Below are positions 15,100 through 22,855 of a stretch of DNA of 64,000 nucleotides, one piece after another. Position 1 is the first letter of the stretch. The number at the start of each line of letters is the position of its first letter. Origin of the DNA: BJHQ01 sp964654285 (GTDB lineage: Bacteria > Planctomycetota > UBA11346); the NCBI GenBank assembly GCA_964654285.1, contig CAZZJC010000008.1, forward strand, positions 1-64,000, given 5' to 3'. The notes under the pieces are model-generated. The model saw only the letters and a list, made by a program, of their open reading frames with translations. It had not been told where the DNA came from and made no database searches. The position numbers were made by a program, and so were the translations under genes.

Positions 15100-17469
15100 A
15101 TGACCAAACCCGCTTCCTCCAGCCCGCTCCCCGATGCCCAGACGATGGTGCGGATCTACCGCTCGATGACCCTGCTGCGCCGCTTCGAGCTGACCGCACA
15201 GGACCTCAACAAGAAGGGTGCCTGGCCCGGCTTCGTGCACCTCTACATCGGCCAGGAGGCCGTCGCGGTCGGCGTGTGCGACCACCTGCGCCGCGACGAC
15301 TGGATCACCAGCACCCACCGCGGCCACGGCCACGCCCTGGCCAAGGGAGTGCCGCCCAACGAGGTCATGGCCGAGTTGTACGGCAAGGCCACCGGCAGCA
15401 GCGGCGGTCGTGGCGGCAGCATGCACATCTACGCCGCCGACTGGGGCCTGCTTGGCACCAACGGCCTGGTGGGTGGCGGCATCCCGATGGCGGTGGGCTC
15501 GGGCCTGAGCGCCCGCACCAAGGGCACCGACGGCCTGGGCGTGGCATTCTTCGGCGACGGGGGTTCCAACCACGGGGCGTTCCTCGAATCGCTCAACCTC
15601 GCCGCCGCGCTCAAGGCCCCCGCGATCTTCGTCTGCGAGAACAACCTCTACGCGACCGCCACCCCGCTTTCCCTCGCCACGGCCAATCCCGAGATCGCGG
15701 CCCGCGCCGCCGGATTCGGTTTGCCTGGCATTTCGGTCGATGGCAACGATGCGGTGGCGATGTGGCAGGCTGGACGCACGGCGGTGGCGCGTGCCCGCGC
15801 CGGCCAGGGCCCGACCCTGATCGAGGCCAAGACCTACCGCTGGTGCGGCCACCACGAGGGCGATTCGGTGTGCGGCACCTACCGCACCGAGGCCGAACTG
15901 CAGGAGTGGAAGAAGCGCTGCCCGATCGCGCGCCACCGCCAGCTCATCCTCGACACCGGGGTCGCCACGGCGGCCGATCTCGACGCCATCGACCGCGAGG
16001 TGGCCGAGATTGTCGCCGCCGCCCAGCGCTTCGGCGACAGCTCCCCCTACCCTGATCCCGCGACGCTGCACCACCACGTCCTGGCCCCGGCGGTGCCCGC
16101 CGTGCCGGCGCCGGCCAACGTCGCCACCGTGCAGCAGGGCTGGCTGGAGGCGGTGCGCGACGGTATCGCCGAGGAGTTCCGCCGTCAGCCCGCCTCGATC
16201 TACCTGGGCGAGGGCATCGGCGAGCGCGGCGGCTCGTTCGGCCAGTCCAAGGGCCTGTGGAAGGAGTTCGGCGGCCAGCGCATCATCGACACCGCGATCT
16301 CGGAACTGGCGTTCACCGGCGCCGCCGCCGGTGCCGCAGCCACCGGCTGCCGGGCGGTGGCCGATCTGATGTTCGCCGACTTCCTCTTCGAGGCCGGCAG
16401 CCAGATCATCCATCAGGCCGCCAAGCTGCGCTACCTCACCAATGGCCGCATCGGCGCGTCAGCGGTGATCCGCGCCTTCAACGGCATGATCAAGTCAGCG
16501 GGCGCGCACCATAGCGGTTCGTATTACACCTGCTTCGGCCACTGCCCGGGCCTGATCGTGGCGGTGCCGTCGAATCCCGCCGACGCCAAGGGCATGATGA
16601 AGTCGGCCCTGCGCAGCGGCGATCCGGTGGTCTTCCTGGAGCACAAGGCGCTCATCAGCACCAAGGGGCTGGTACCGGTCGGCGACTACACCGTCCCCCT
16701 CGGGGTCGCGGCGGTGGTCCGGTCCGGCACCCAGCTGACCATCGCCACCCTGGGCCAGTTGGTGGGCAAGTGCCTCGAAGCCGCCGCCAAGCTGGAACAG
16801 CTCGGCGTCTCGGTCGAGGTCATCGACCTGCGCACGATAGCGCCGCTCGATGTCGAAACGGTCGCCGCCAGTGTCCGCCGCACCAGCCGCCTGCTGGTGG
16901 TGGACGAGGCCTGGTCGCTCTACGGCGTCGGCGCCGAGGTCGCCCAGGCGGTGCAGGAACGCGCCTTCGATTTCCTCGACGCGCCGATCGGCCGCTTGCA
17001 CACCCCGGCGGTGCCCTTCCCGTTCAGTCCCACTCTCGATGCGGTGGTGGGCATCACCGTGGATCAGATCACCGCCGCCGCGCGGACCGTGGTGGCAGGG
17101 GAATCCCTGGTGGTCGCCGCGCCGGTCTCCACCCTCTCGATCCCGGTCACCCCCGTTGCGGTTGCCGCTCCGGTTGCCGCTCCGGCCCAGGCGCCTGCCC
17201 CGGCGCATGCTGCCAGCAGCCCGGCCCCGGCCGGCGGGGTAGCGATCCGCATTCCCAACATGGATCTCACCATCACCGAGGCCAAGGTCGTGGCCTGGCT
17301 GAAGAAGCCCGGCGAGTCGGTGAGCCTGGGCGAGCCGGTCGCCGAGATCGAGACCGACAAGTCCGCCGTCCAGGTCGAATCGCCGGCTGCGGGCCGGCTC
17401 GCACAGATCACGGCTCAGGCCGGCGCTGTGCTCCCATTGGGCGCCACCATCGGCTACGTCGCCGCGTGA
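15100..17469 (+). CDS. 2-oxoacid dehydrogenase E1 alpha-beta fusion with C-terminal lipoyl domain
   Basis: This 789-aa protein fuses three parts. E1 alpha (about 10-315) has the ThDP motif from GDG at 152 to NN at 181-182 and resembles acetoin/pyruvate dehydrogenase. E1 beta (about 340-665) has EGIGERGGSFGQSKG and YYTCFGHCPGLIV. An Ala/Pro-rich linker (about 670-712) leads to a lipoyl domain (713-789) with the lipoylation motif ETDKS at Lys754. E1 decarboxylates a 2-oxo acid or cleaves a diketone and transfers the acyl group to lipoate, which normally sits on E2. The start at 15100 is chosen because GAGAG lies upstream; an earlier ATG at 15064 would add 12 residues. The next gene supplies an E2 without a lipoyl domain. 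E3 is not in the window. Confidence 0.92.
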   Translation: MTKPASSSPLPDAQTMVRIYRSMTLLRRFELTAQDLNKKGAWPGFVHLYIGQEAVAVGVCDHLRRDDWITSTHRGHGHALAKGVPPNEVMAELYGKATGSSGGRGGSMHIYAADWGLLGTNGLVGGGIPMAVGSGLSARTKGTDGLGVAFFGDGGSNHGAFLESLNLAAALKAPAIFVCENNLYATATPLSLATANPEIAARAAGFGLPGISVDGNDAVAMWQAGRTAVARARAGQGPTLIEAKTYRWCGHHEGDSVCGTYRTEAELQEWKKRCPIARHRQLILDTGVATAADLDAIDREVAEIVAAAQRFGDSSPYPDPATLHHHVLAPAVPAVPAPANVATVQQGWLEAVRDGIAEEFRRQPASIYLGEGIGERGGSFGQSKGLWKEFGGQRIIDTAISELAFTGAAAGAAATGCRAVADLMFADFLFEAGSQIIHQAAKLRYLTNGRIGASAVIRAFNGMIKSAGAHHSGSYYTCFGHCPGLIVAVPSNPADAKGMMKSALRSGDPVVFLEHKALISTKGLVPVGDYTVPLGVAAVVRSGTQLTIATLGQLVGKCLEAAAKLEQLGVSVEVIDLRTIAPLDVETVAASVRRTSRLLVVDEAWSLYGVGAEVAQAVQERAFDFLDAPIGRLHTPAVPFPFSPTLDAVVGITVDQITAAARTVVAGESLVVAAPVSTLSIPVTPVAVAAPVAAPAQAPAPAHAASSPAPAGGVAIRIPNMDLTITEAKVVAWLKKPGESVSLGEPVAEIETDKSAVQVESPAAGRLAQITAQAGAVLPLGATIGYVAA

Positions 17470-17474
17470 TCGCC

Positions 17475-18491
17475 ATGGCCACCAGCAGCGGACGTATCTT
17501 CGCCACCCCGGCGGCCCGGCGCATCGCCCGGGACCGCGGCATCAACCTGGCTGATCTCGGCAAATCGGCCCCCCAGCGCATCTACGCCGCCGATGTGCTC
17601 GCCGCCCGGCCGGCGGTCGCAGCCGCCCAGGGGCGGGTGGTCGCCACCCCGGCGGCCCGCCGCCTCGCCCGGGAACGGAATCTCGACCTGTCTGGCCTGG
17701 CTGGCAGCGGGCCGGGCCAGCGCATCGTCGCCGCCGACGTGCTCTCCGCCCAGCCCGCGGCACCGGCCAGCAGGGGGCCGGCCGGATTGCCCGGCTCCGA
17801 TCTGGTGCAGCCCTTCGATCGCATGCGCCTGGCGATCGCCGAGCGCCTGACCCGCAGCATACGCACCATCCCCCAGTTCACGGTTGCGGCCGAACTCGAC
17901 TGCACCCAGGCCAAGGCCTGGCGGGCCAAGGCCAACGCCTCTTTGCCCGGTGAATCCCGGATCAGCCTCGGCGATCTGGTCAGCCTCGCGGTGGCACGCG
18001 CGCTGGTCTCCTTCCCGCGCTTGAACAGCCATGTGGCCGACGACCGCATCATCATCAAGCCGAGCGTGAACCTCGGCCTGGCGGTAGCCACCGATGATGG
18101 CGGACTGCTCGTACCGGTGTTGACCGGGGCCGAACACCGGTCTGCGGCCGATACCGCCCGCGCCAGCCGGAGCCTGATCGCCGCCGCGCGCACCGGCCGG
18201 ACCGGTACCGGTGCGGCCGGCAGCTTCACCATCACCAACCTCGGCTCCCTCGGGGTGGTCGGCTTCCAGGCCATCATCAATCCCCCCGAGTGCGCCATCC
18301 TCGCGCTCGGGGCGGCGGTCGACCGGGTGGTGCCGGTGTCGGGCATGATCGCCGTGCGGCCGATCATGGCCGTCAATCTCACCTGCGATCACCGCGCCGT
18401 CGATGGCGCCTATGCCGCCCGCTTCCTCGCCCGACTGACCCAGCTCTTCCAGGATCCGGCCACCTTTGGCGATCCCGGGCGACCGGGCTGA
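17475..18491 (+). CDS. Dihydrolipoamide acyltransferase (E2) with two PSBDs and no lipoyl domain
   Basis: This 338-aa protein starts directly with two tandem peripheral-subunit-binding domains (about 7-42 and 54-90). Both follow the pattern ATPAARR-ARxR...L...QRI-AADV. The C-terminal catalytic acyltransferase domain (about 108-330) has PFDRMRLAIAERLTRS, GSFTITNLGSLG and the active-site DHRAVDG with His306 and Asp310. A normal E2 begins with one to three lipoyl domains and has one PSBD. Here the lipoyl domain is on the E1 fusion encoded 5 bp upstream, so acyl transfer must use the E1-borne arm. It forms CoA thioesters in the cytoplasm. Confidence 0.92.
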   Translation: MATSSGRIFATPAARRIARDRGINLADLGKSAPQRIYAADVLAARPAVAAAQGRVVATPAARRLARERNLDLSGLAGSGPGQRIVAADVLSAQPAAPASRGPAGLPGSDLVQPFDRMRLAIAERLTRSIRTIPQFTVAAELDCTQAKAWRAKANASLPGESRISLGDLVSLAVARALVSFPRLNSHVADDRIIIKPSVNLGLAVATDDGGLLVPVLTGAEHRSAADTARASRSLIAAARTGRTGTGAAGSFTITNLGSLGVVGFQAIINPPECAILALGAAVDRVVPVSGMIAVRPIMAVNLTCDHRAVDGAYAARFLARLTQLFQDPATFGDPGRPG

Positions 18492-18522
18492 ACCCTGATC
18501 CGAGCATTCTGGAGACCACCGC

Positions 18523-19491
18523 ATGTCCGCCCAATTCCAGAATCGGCTGGCTTCATCCCGCCGGATCCTCGGGGTACCAGAAGTGGGTGTGCTGGTGCCG
18601 CTGCTCCTCCTCGCGGCGATTTTCTTCGCCGTCGATCCCTCGTTCCTGAGTCCGCGCAGCATGTCGGTGATGCTGTGCGCCATCGCCTTCGTCGGCATCA
18701 TCGCCATCGCCCAGACCTGGCTGATGATCGCCGGCGAGATCGACCTCTCGGTCGGATCGGTGGCCGGGCTGGCAGCGGTGCTCTCGGCCTTGGCGATGAA
18801 AGCGGGCCTGCCGCTTGGCGTCGGCCTGGTCCTCGGCCTGGCGACCGGCGCCTTGGCAGGCCTGGTCAACGGCCTCCTGGTGGTGCGCGTCGGCGTGCCC
18901 GGCTTCATCGCCACCCTGGGCATGCTGTACATCGCCCGTGGGGCGAACTACCTGCTCTGCAACGGCTATCCGGTCTATCCCATCCCCGATCCCCTGGCTG
19001 CTTTCGGCAAGGCGGAATGGTGCGGACTCTCCTGGGCCTTGGGCATCTTCCTCGTCCTCGCCCTGATCGGGGATCTCGCACTGCGTCGGACGATCTTCGG
19101 TCGCATGGTGCTCGCCACCGGCGGCAACGCCGAGGTCTCCCGGATTGCCGGCATCCCGACCGGCCGGGTGCGGGTCTGCTGCTACATTGCCAGCGGTCTG
19201 TTCGCCGCCCTGGCCGGGATCCTGCTCATGGCCAAGCTCAACGTCGGCCAGCCCGAGATCGGCAACGGCTGGGAACTCGACGTCATCGCCAGCGTTGTCA
19301 TCGGCGGGGTCAGCCTGCTCGGCGGCATCGGTACGGTCGCCGGCACGGTGCTCGGTCTTCTCATCATGCAGGTGATGCGCAGCGGTCTGGTCATTACCGG
19401 AGCCAACACCCACTGGCAGACCGTGGCCGTTGGGGCGATCATGATCGCCGCCGTCAGCATCGACCTGCTGCGCCGACGTGCCAAGTCCTAG
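18523..19491 (+). CDS. Sugar ABC transporter permease (RbsC/CUT2 family)
   Basis: This 322-aa polytopic membrane protein has about 8-10 hydrophobic segments. The RbsC-type block ETWLMIAGEIDLSVGS-like sequence is seen here as QTWLMIAGEIDLSVGSVAG, and later come TGGNAEVSRIAGI and SVVIGGVSLLGGIGTVAGT. It forms the inner-membrane channel of a ribose/xylose-type importer with the binding protein and ATPase encoded just downstream. It begins 31 bp after the E2 gene and shares the operon. The gene order permease, binding protein, ATPase is unusual for this family but complete. Confidence 0.92.
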   Translation: MSAQFQNRLASSRRILGVPEVGVLVPLLLLAAIFFAVDPSFLSPRSMSVMLCAIAFVGIIAIAQTWLMIAGEIDLSVGSVAGLAAVLSALAMKAGLPLGVGLVLGLATGALAGLVNGLLVVRVGVPGFIATLGMLYIARGANYLLCNGYPVYPIPDPLAAFGKAEWCGLSWALGIFLVLALIGDLALRRTIFGRMVLATGGNAEVSRIAGIPTGRVRVCCYIASGLFAALAGILLMAKLNVGQPEIGNGWELDVIASVVIGGVSLLGGIGTVAGTVLGLLIMQVMRSGLVITGANTHWQTVAVGAIMIAAVSIDLLRRRAKS

Positions 19492-19501
19492 ATCCTACCT
19501 C

Positions 19502-19519
19502 GTCCTGGCCCATCAGGAC
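19502..19519 (+). other. Small hairpin between permease and binding-protein genes
   Basis: GTCCTG-GCCCAT-CAGGAC is a perfect 6-bp stem with a 6-base loop in the 56-bp gap before the binding-protein gene. Such hairpins can stabilise the binding-protein mRNA or block 3' decay, which helps give the higher binding-protein level that ABC importers need. The effect here is an inference. Confidence 0.35.
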
Positions 19520-19547
19520 TCCGTTCACCCTGTCCTCTGGAGACATC

Positions 19548-20522
19548 ATGCGCGCATCCATTTTCTCAGCAGCTTCGCTGCTCCTGGCCGGCGGCATCGC
19601 CGCCTTCACCCTCGCCGCCTGCGGCGCTGAAAAACCCAAGACCCCCAAGCTCTACTGGGTCCAGGTGGTCAAGGGCCACCCGGTGCACCAGATGACCCAG
19701 ATCGCCTTCAAGGAAGGCTGCGCCAAGGTCGGTTTCACTGGCGAGGTGCTGGGCACCGATGGCAACGACGCCCAGGGCGCGATCGCCCTGATCGAACAGG
19801 CCCTGGCGCGTGGCGACGCCAAGGGCTTCGCGATTTGGACCGGGTCCCCGGCCTACAACCCGATCATCGAGAAGATAGGCAAGGCCGGGATCCCGGTGGT
19901 GCTGCCCCACTTCCCGTCGGCGGAAGGTTCGGTCCCCGGTGCTACCGGCATCATCAGTTGCGACCCGGCCGACTACGCCCGCGAAGCCGCCCGCGCCATC
20001 GGCAAGGCGATCGGTGGCAAGGGCCAGGTCGCGATCACCCAGGGTTCGTTCAACCTCACCGAGAACCTGGTCACCGAGACCTTCACCAAGGAGATCCAGA
20101 CCCTGCATCCCGAGGTCAAGGTTCTCAAGCCCGAGGAGGAGACCTTCGATCCGTCCAAGGCTATCGCCAAGGCGTCGGCGATCCTCCAGGCCAATCCCGA
20201 GGTGGTTGCGGCCCTGTCGACGACGGGCGGTGGCGCCATGACCTGGGCCGGAGCGCAACGCGAGACCGGGCGCAAGATCGCCATCATCGCCATGGACTAC
20301 ACCCGGGTGAACCTCGATCTGGTCAAGAAGGGCGAGGTGCTGGGCGTGATCGGCCAGCCTTTATGGGAGGAGTCCTTCGGGGCGGCGGATTTGCTCGCCC
20401 AGGCCAGCGGTGGCGCGAAGATCGCGTGGTGGACCAAGCTCAAGGCGCCGCTCATCACCCAGGACAACCTCCCGCCGTTCGAGGCGATCCTCGACAAGGT
20501 CGAGGCGGCGATCAGGAAGTGA
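19548..20522 (+). CDS. Periplasmic sugar-binding lipoprotein (RbsB-like)
   Basis: This 324-aa protein has a signal peptide ending in the lipobox TLAAC (Cys about 25), then a type I periplasmic binding fold. LYWVQVVKGHPVHQMTQIA forms the first strand and helix, DGNDAQGAIALIEQALARG follows, and SFNLTENLV and IGQPLWEESFGAADLL form later segments. It would bind a sugar or sugar acid outside the inner membrane and deliver it to the adjacent permease. Trp and His in the early ligand loop differ from ribose binders, so the ligand is probably not ribose. ABC partners flank it on both sides. Confidence 0.9.
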   Translation: MRASIFSAASLLLAGGIAAFTLAACGAEKPKTPKLYWVQVVKGHPVHQMTQIAFKEGCAKVGFTGEVLGTDGNDAQGAIALIEQALARGDAKGFAIWTGSPAYNPIIEKIGKAGIPVVLPHFPSAEGSVPGATGIISCDPADYAREAARAIGKAIGGKGQVAITQGSFNLTENLVTETFTKEIQTLHPEVKVLKPEEETFDPSKAIAKASAILQANPEVVAALSTTGGGAMTWAGAQRETGRKIAIIAMDYTRVNLDLVKKGEVLGVIGQPLWEESFGAADLLAQASGGAKIAWWTKLKAPLITQDNLPPFEAILDKVEAAIRK

Positions 20523-20560
20523 CGTTGGACCAGGCGGCAATCGCAGGAAAGGACCTCCCC

Positions 20561-22114
20561 ATGCCGGATGCCGGTTTCGTCCTGGAGATGGCAGCCATCG
20601 TCAAGGAGTTCCCTGGCGTGCGCGCCCTGCGCGGGGTCGACCTGCGGGTGCGCAAGGGCGAGATCCACGCCCTGCTGGGCGAGAACGGGGCCGGCAAATC
20701 GACCCTGATGAAGGTGCTGTGCGGCTATTACCCGAGAGGCGCCTTTTCCGGGCGCATCGTCCTGGATGGCACGGAGCGCAGCTTCGCCTCCCCGCATGAC
20801 GCCCTGACGGCGGGGATCGGCTACGTCCCGCAGGAGATCTCCATCCTCGACGCCCTCACGGTCGCCGAGAACATCTACGTCGGGCAATGGAACGGCGAGG
20901 GCCGCGCTCTGGTCTCGCCCGGCGCCCTGGCCGAGCGCGCAGCGGCCCTGCTCGGCCGCTGCGGCATCGCGCTCGACCCCCGCACCATCGCCGGGCATCT
21001 CAACGCCAGCCAGCGGCAGCTGGTGATGATCGCCCGTGCACTCGCCCGCGAGCCCTCGCTGCTGATCCTCGACGAGGCCACCGCCTGCCTGACCTTGGAT
21101 GAGGCGGACAACCTCTTCCGCATCGTCCGCCGCATGCGCGACCAGGGCTGCACCTGCCTCTACATCACCCACAAGCTGAGCGAGGTCGTCGAGATGGCCG
21201 ACCGCGCCACCGTGCTGCGCGATGGCGCCTGCGTGGCGGAATTCGCCCGCGAAAGCGGACCGACCGGCTTCAGCCTGAACGCCATCATCACGGCCATGGT
21301 CGGCCGCAACATCGAGCAGCTCTTCCCGCCCCGACGGCCGTTCACCGGTGGCGAGGAGGCTCTGCGCATCACCGGCCTCACCATCCCGCATCCGCGCCTG
21401 GCAGGACGCAACCTGGTCGAGCAGGTTTCGTTGCGCGTGCATTGGGGTGAGGTGCTCGGTCTGGGTGGCCTGGTCGGGGCCGGGCGGAGCGAGGTCCTGC
21501 GCGCGATCTATGGCCTCTTGCCGTGCACCGGGGACATCCACCTCGCCGGTCGGCTGGTGCGCATCCGTTCCAGCGCCGAGGCCATGCGCTACGGCCTCGG
21601 CCTGCTCACCGAGGACCGCAAGCGCGATGGGCTCCTTTTCAACTTCGCCATCCGCGAGAACACCACCCTGCACGCGCTGCTGCGCTTCCAGCGCGCCGGG
21701 CTGATCGATCGACGGGCCGAATCCGCCTGTGCCGAGGATTTCCGGGTGCGCCTGGGCATACGGGCCAACGACATCGGCGTCATGGTCAACACCCTCAGCG
21801 GCGGCAACCAGCAGAAGGTGGTGCTGGCCAAGATGCTGCTGCCCGGCCCGCGCGTGCTGCTGCTCGACGAGCCGACCAAGGGGGTCGACGTCGGCGCCAA
21901 GACCGAGATCTACGCCATCATCAACGCCCTGGCTGAGCAGGGCCACGCAGTGGTGCTGGTGTCCTCCGACCTGCCCGAGATCCTCAACCTCTGCGACCGC
22001 CACGTGGTGCTCGCCCGTGGCCGGGTGTCCGACGAATTCACCCGCAGCGAGGCCGACGAGAACCGCTTCATGCGCGCGGCCGTGGACCTGCAAGCCGGAT
22101 CCCGCTCCGGCTGA
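20561..22114 (+). CDS. Sugar ABC transporter ATPase with two NBDs (RbsA/MglA-like)
   Basis: This 517-aa protein has two ATP-binding cassettes. The first has Walker A GENGAGKST and the RbsA-type INQ-like ASQRQLVMIARAL with LLILDEATACL. The second has the degenerate Walker A GLVGAGRSEVLRAIYG, as in RbsA, but an intact LSGGNQQKVVLAKML and LLLDEPTKGVDVG. It powers the importer with the upstream permease. The start at 20561 follows AGGAAAGGA. It is the last gene of the rightward operon and converges with the STAS gene after a 29-bp gap. Confidence 0.93.
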   Translation: MPDAGFVLEMAAIVKEFPGVRALRGVDLRVRKGEIHALLGENGAGKSTLMKVLCGYYPRGAFSGRIVLDGTERSFASPHDALTAGIGYVPQEISILDALTVAENIYVGQWNGEGRALVSPGALAERAAALLGRCGIALDPRTIAGHLNASQRQLVMIARALAREPSLLILDEATACLTLDEADNLFRIVRRMRDQGCTCLYITHKLSEVVEMADRATVLRDGACVAEFARESGPTGFSLNAIITAMVGRNIEQLFPPRRPFTGGEEALRITGLTIPHPRLAGRNLVEQVSLRVHWGEVLGLGGLVGAGRSEVLRAIYGLLPCTGDIHLAGRLVRIRSSAEAMRYGLGLLTEDRKRDGLLFNFAIRENTTLHALLRFQRAGLIDRRAESACAEDFRVRLGIRANDIGVMVNTLSGGNQQKVVLAKMLLPGPRVLLLDEPTKGVDVGAKTEIYAIINALAEQGHAVVLVSSDLPEILNLCDRHVVLARGRVSDEFTRSEADENRFMRAAVDLQAGSRSG

Positions 22115-22143
22115 TCTCCATGGGCGGCGGCGGTCAGCCCGGG

Positions 22144-22737
22144 TCAGCCCCCGGTGACCTTCTGGAACTGGCCGGTGGCGCGCGAGCGGTTGACGAGGTC
22201 GACCAGCGCGCTCTGGAGATCCGGGTGGATCGGCACCAGGTTGGTGATGCCGACCAGCTCGAAGACCTTCTTCACCGGTTCGCTGACCCGGAAGAGATGC
22301 AGGTTCAGGCGTTCGGCGTGGCCGGCGAACGCGGCGAGGGCGGTCGAGTTCAGGTAGGTCAGGGCATGGCAGTCGAAGACCACGCCGATCAGGCTCTTGG
22401 CGTCGAGGCCCTTGAGCGATTCGCCGAGATGATGGCCCTCGTCGAGATCGAGCCGGCCCGGGAAGGTGAGCTGATGGATCTGCGGCCCACGCCCGAAGGT
22501 GTAGGCGTAGAGCCCGCTGACCTGCGGCCCCGGCTGGCCGATGCGGGCCTTGTCGACCATCAGGCGGACCTTCACCCCGGGCAGCCGGGCGCGGGTGTAG
22601 GCGGCCACCAGCACCTGGGCGGTCGCCAGGGCCGCCGGGGTCGAACTTGCCGCCGCCGTGACCTGCACCGGGATGACCTGGGCGTCGGCCCCTTCGACCT
22701 GGAAGGGCAGCATGACCGGGATGGTGAACAGCGGCAT
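22144..22737 (-). CDS. STAS-domain protein (anti-sigma-factor-antagonist-like)
   Basis: This 197-aa protein has a novel-looking N-terminal part (about 1-85) and a C-terminal STAS domain (about 90-180). The phospho-site region reads TYLNSTALAAFAG, where classical antagonists have YxDSSGLG, so a Ser is kept but the motif is altered. LFRVSEPVKKVFELVGI is the usual last helix. STAS proteins switch anti-sigma kinases or transporters. No anti-sigma kinase or sigma factor gene lies nearby. The start is placed at 22737 with GGAAG upstream; longer starts would run into the divergent promoter region. Confidence 0.75.
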   Translation of the reverse strand: MPLFTIPVMLPFQVEGADAQVIPVQVTAAASSTPAALATAQVLVAAYTRARLPGVKVRLMVDKARIGQPGPQVSGLYAYTFGRGPQIHQLTFPGRLDLDEGHHLGESLKGLDAKSLIGVVFDCHALTYLNSTALAAFAGHAERLNLHLFRVSEPVKKVFELVGITNLVPIHPDLQSALVDLVNRSRATGQFQKVTGG

Positions 22738-22855
22738 GGGGGCTTCCGGACCGAGTCTGACGCAAATGCCGGGCCGTTCCATCGGCGGGTTACGGACCCT
22801 TGCCGCTGCGGGGACGGGATCTGGTGCCGGGGTTCCTGCCCGGCAGGCTTTCGCC

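Noticed and set aside
13510..16413. A 967-codon open frame on the minus strand
   Set aside because: It lies antisense to the ALDH and E1 genes, which have clear motifs. The product is Gly/Ala/Arg/His-rich with no fold-like pattern; it is a GC-bias shadow.
20297..22765. An 822-codon minus-strand frame over the ABC ATPase
   Set aside because: The + strand has intact Walker and LSGGQ-type motifs. The minus frame only reads through because stop codons are rare in this composition.
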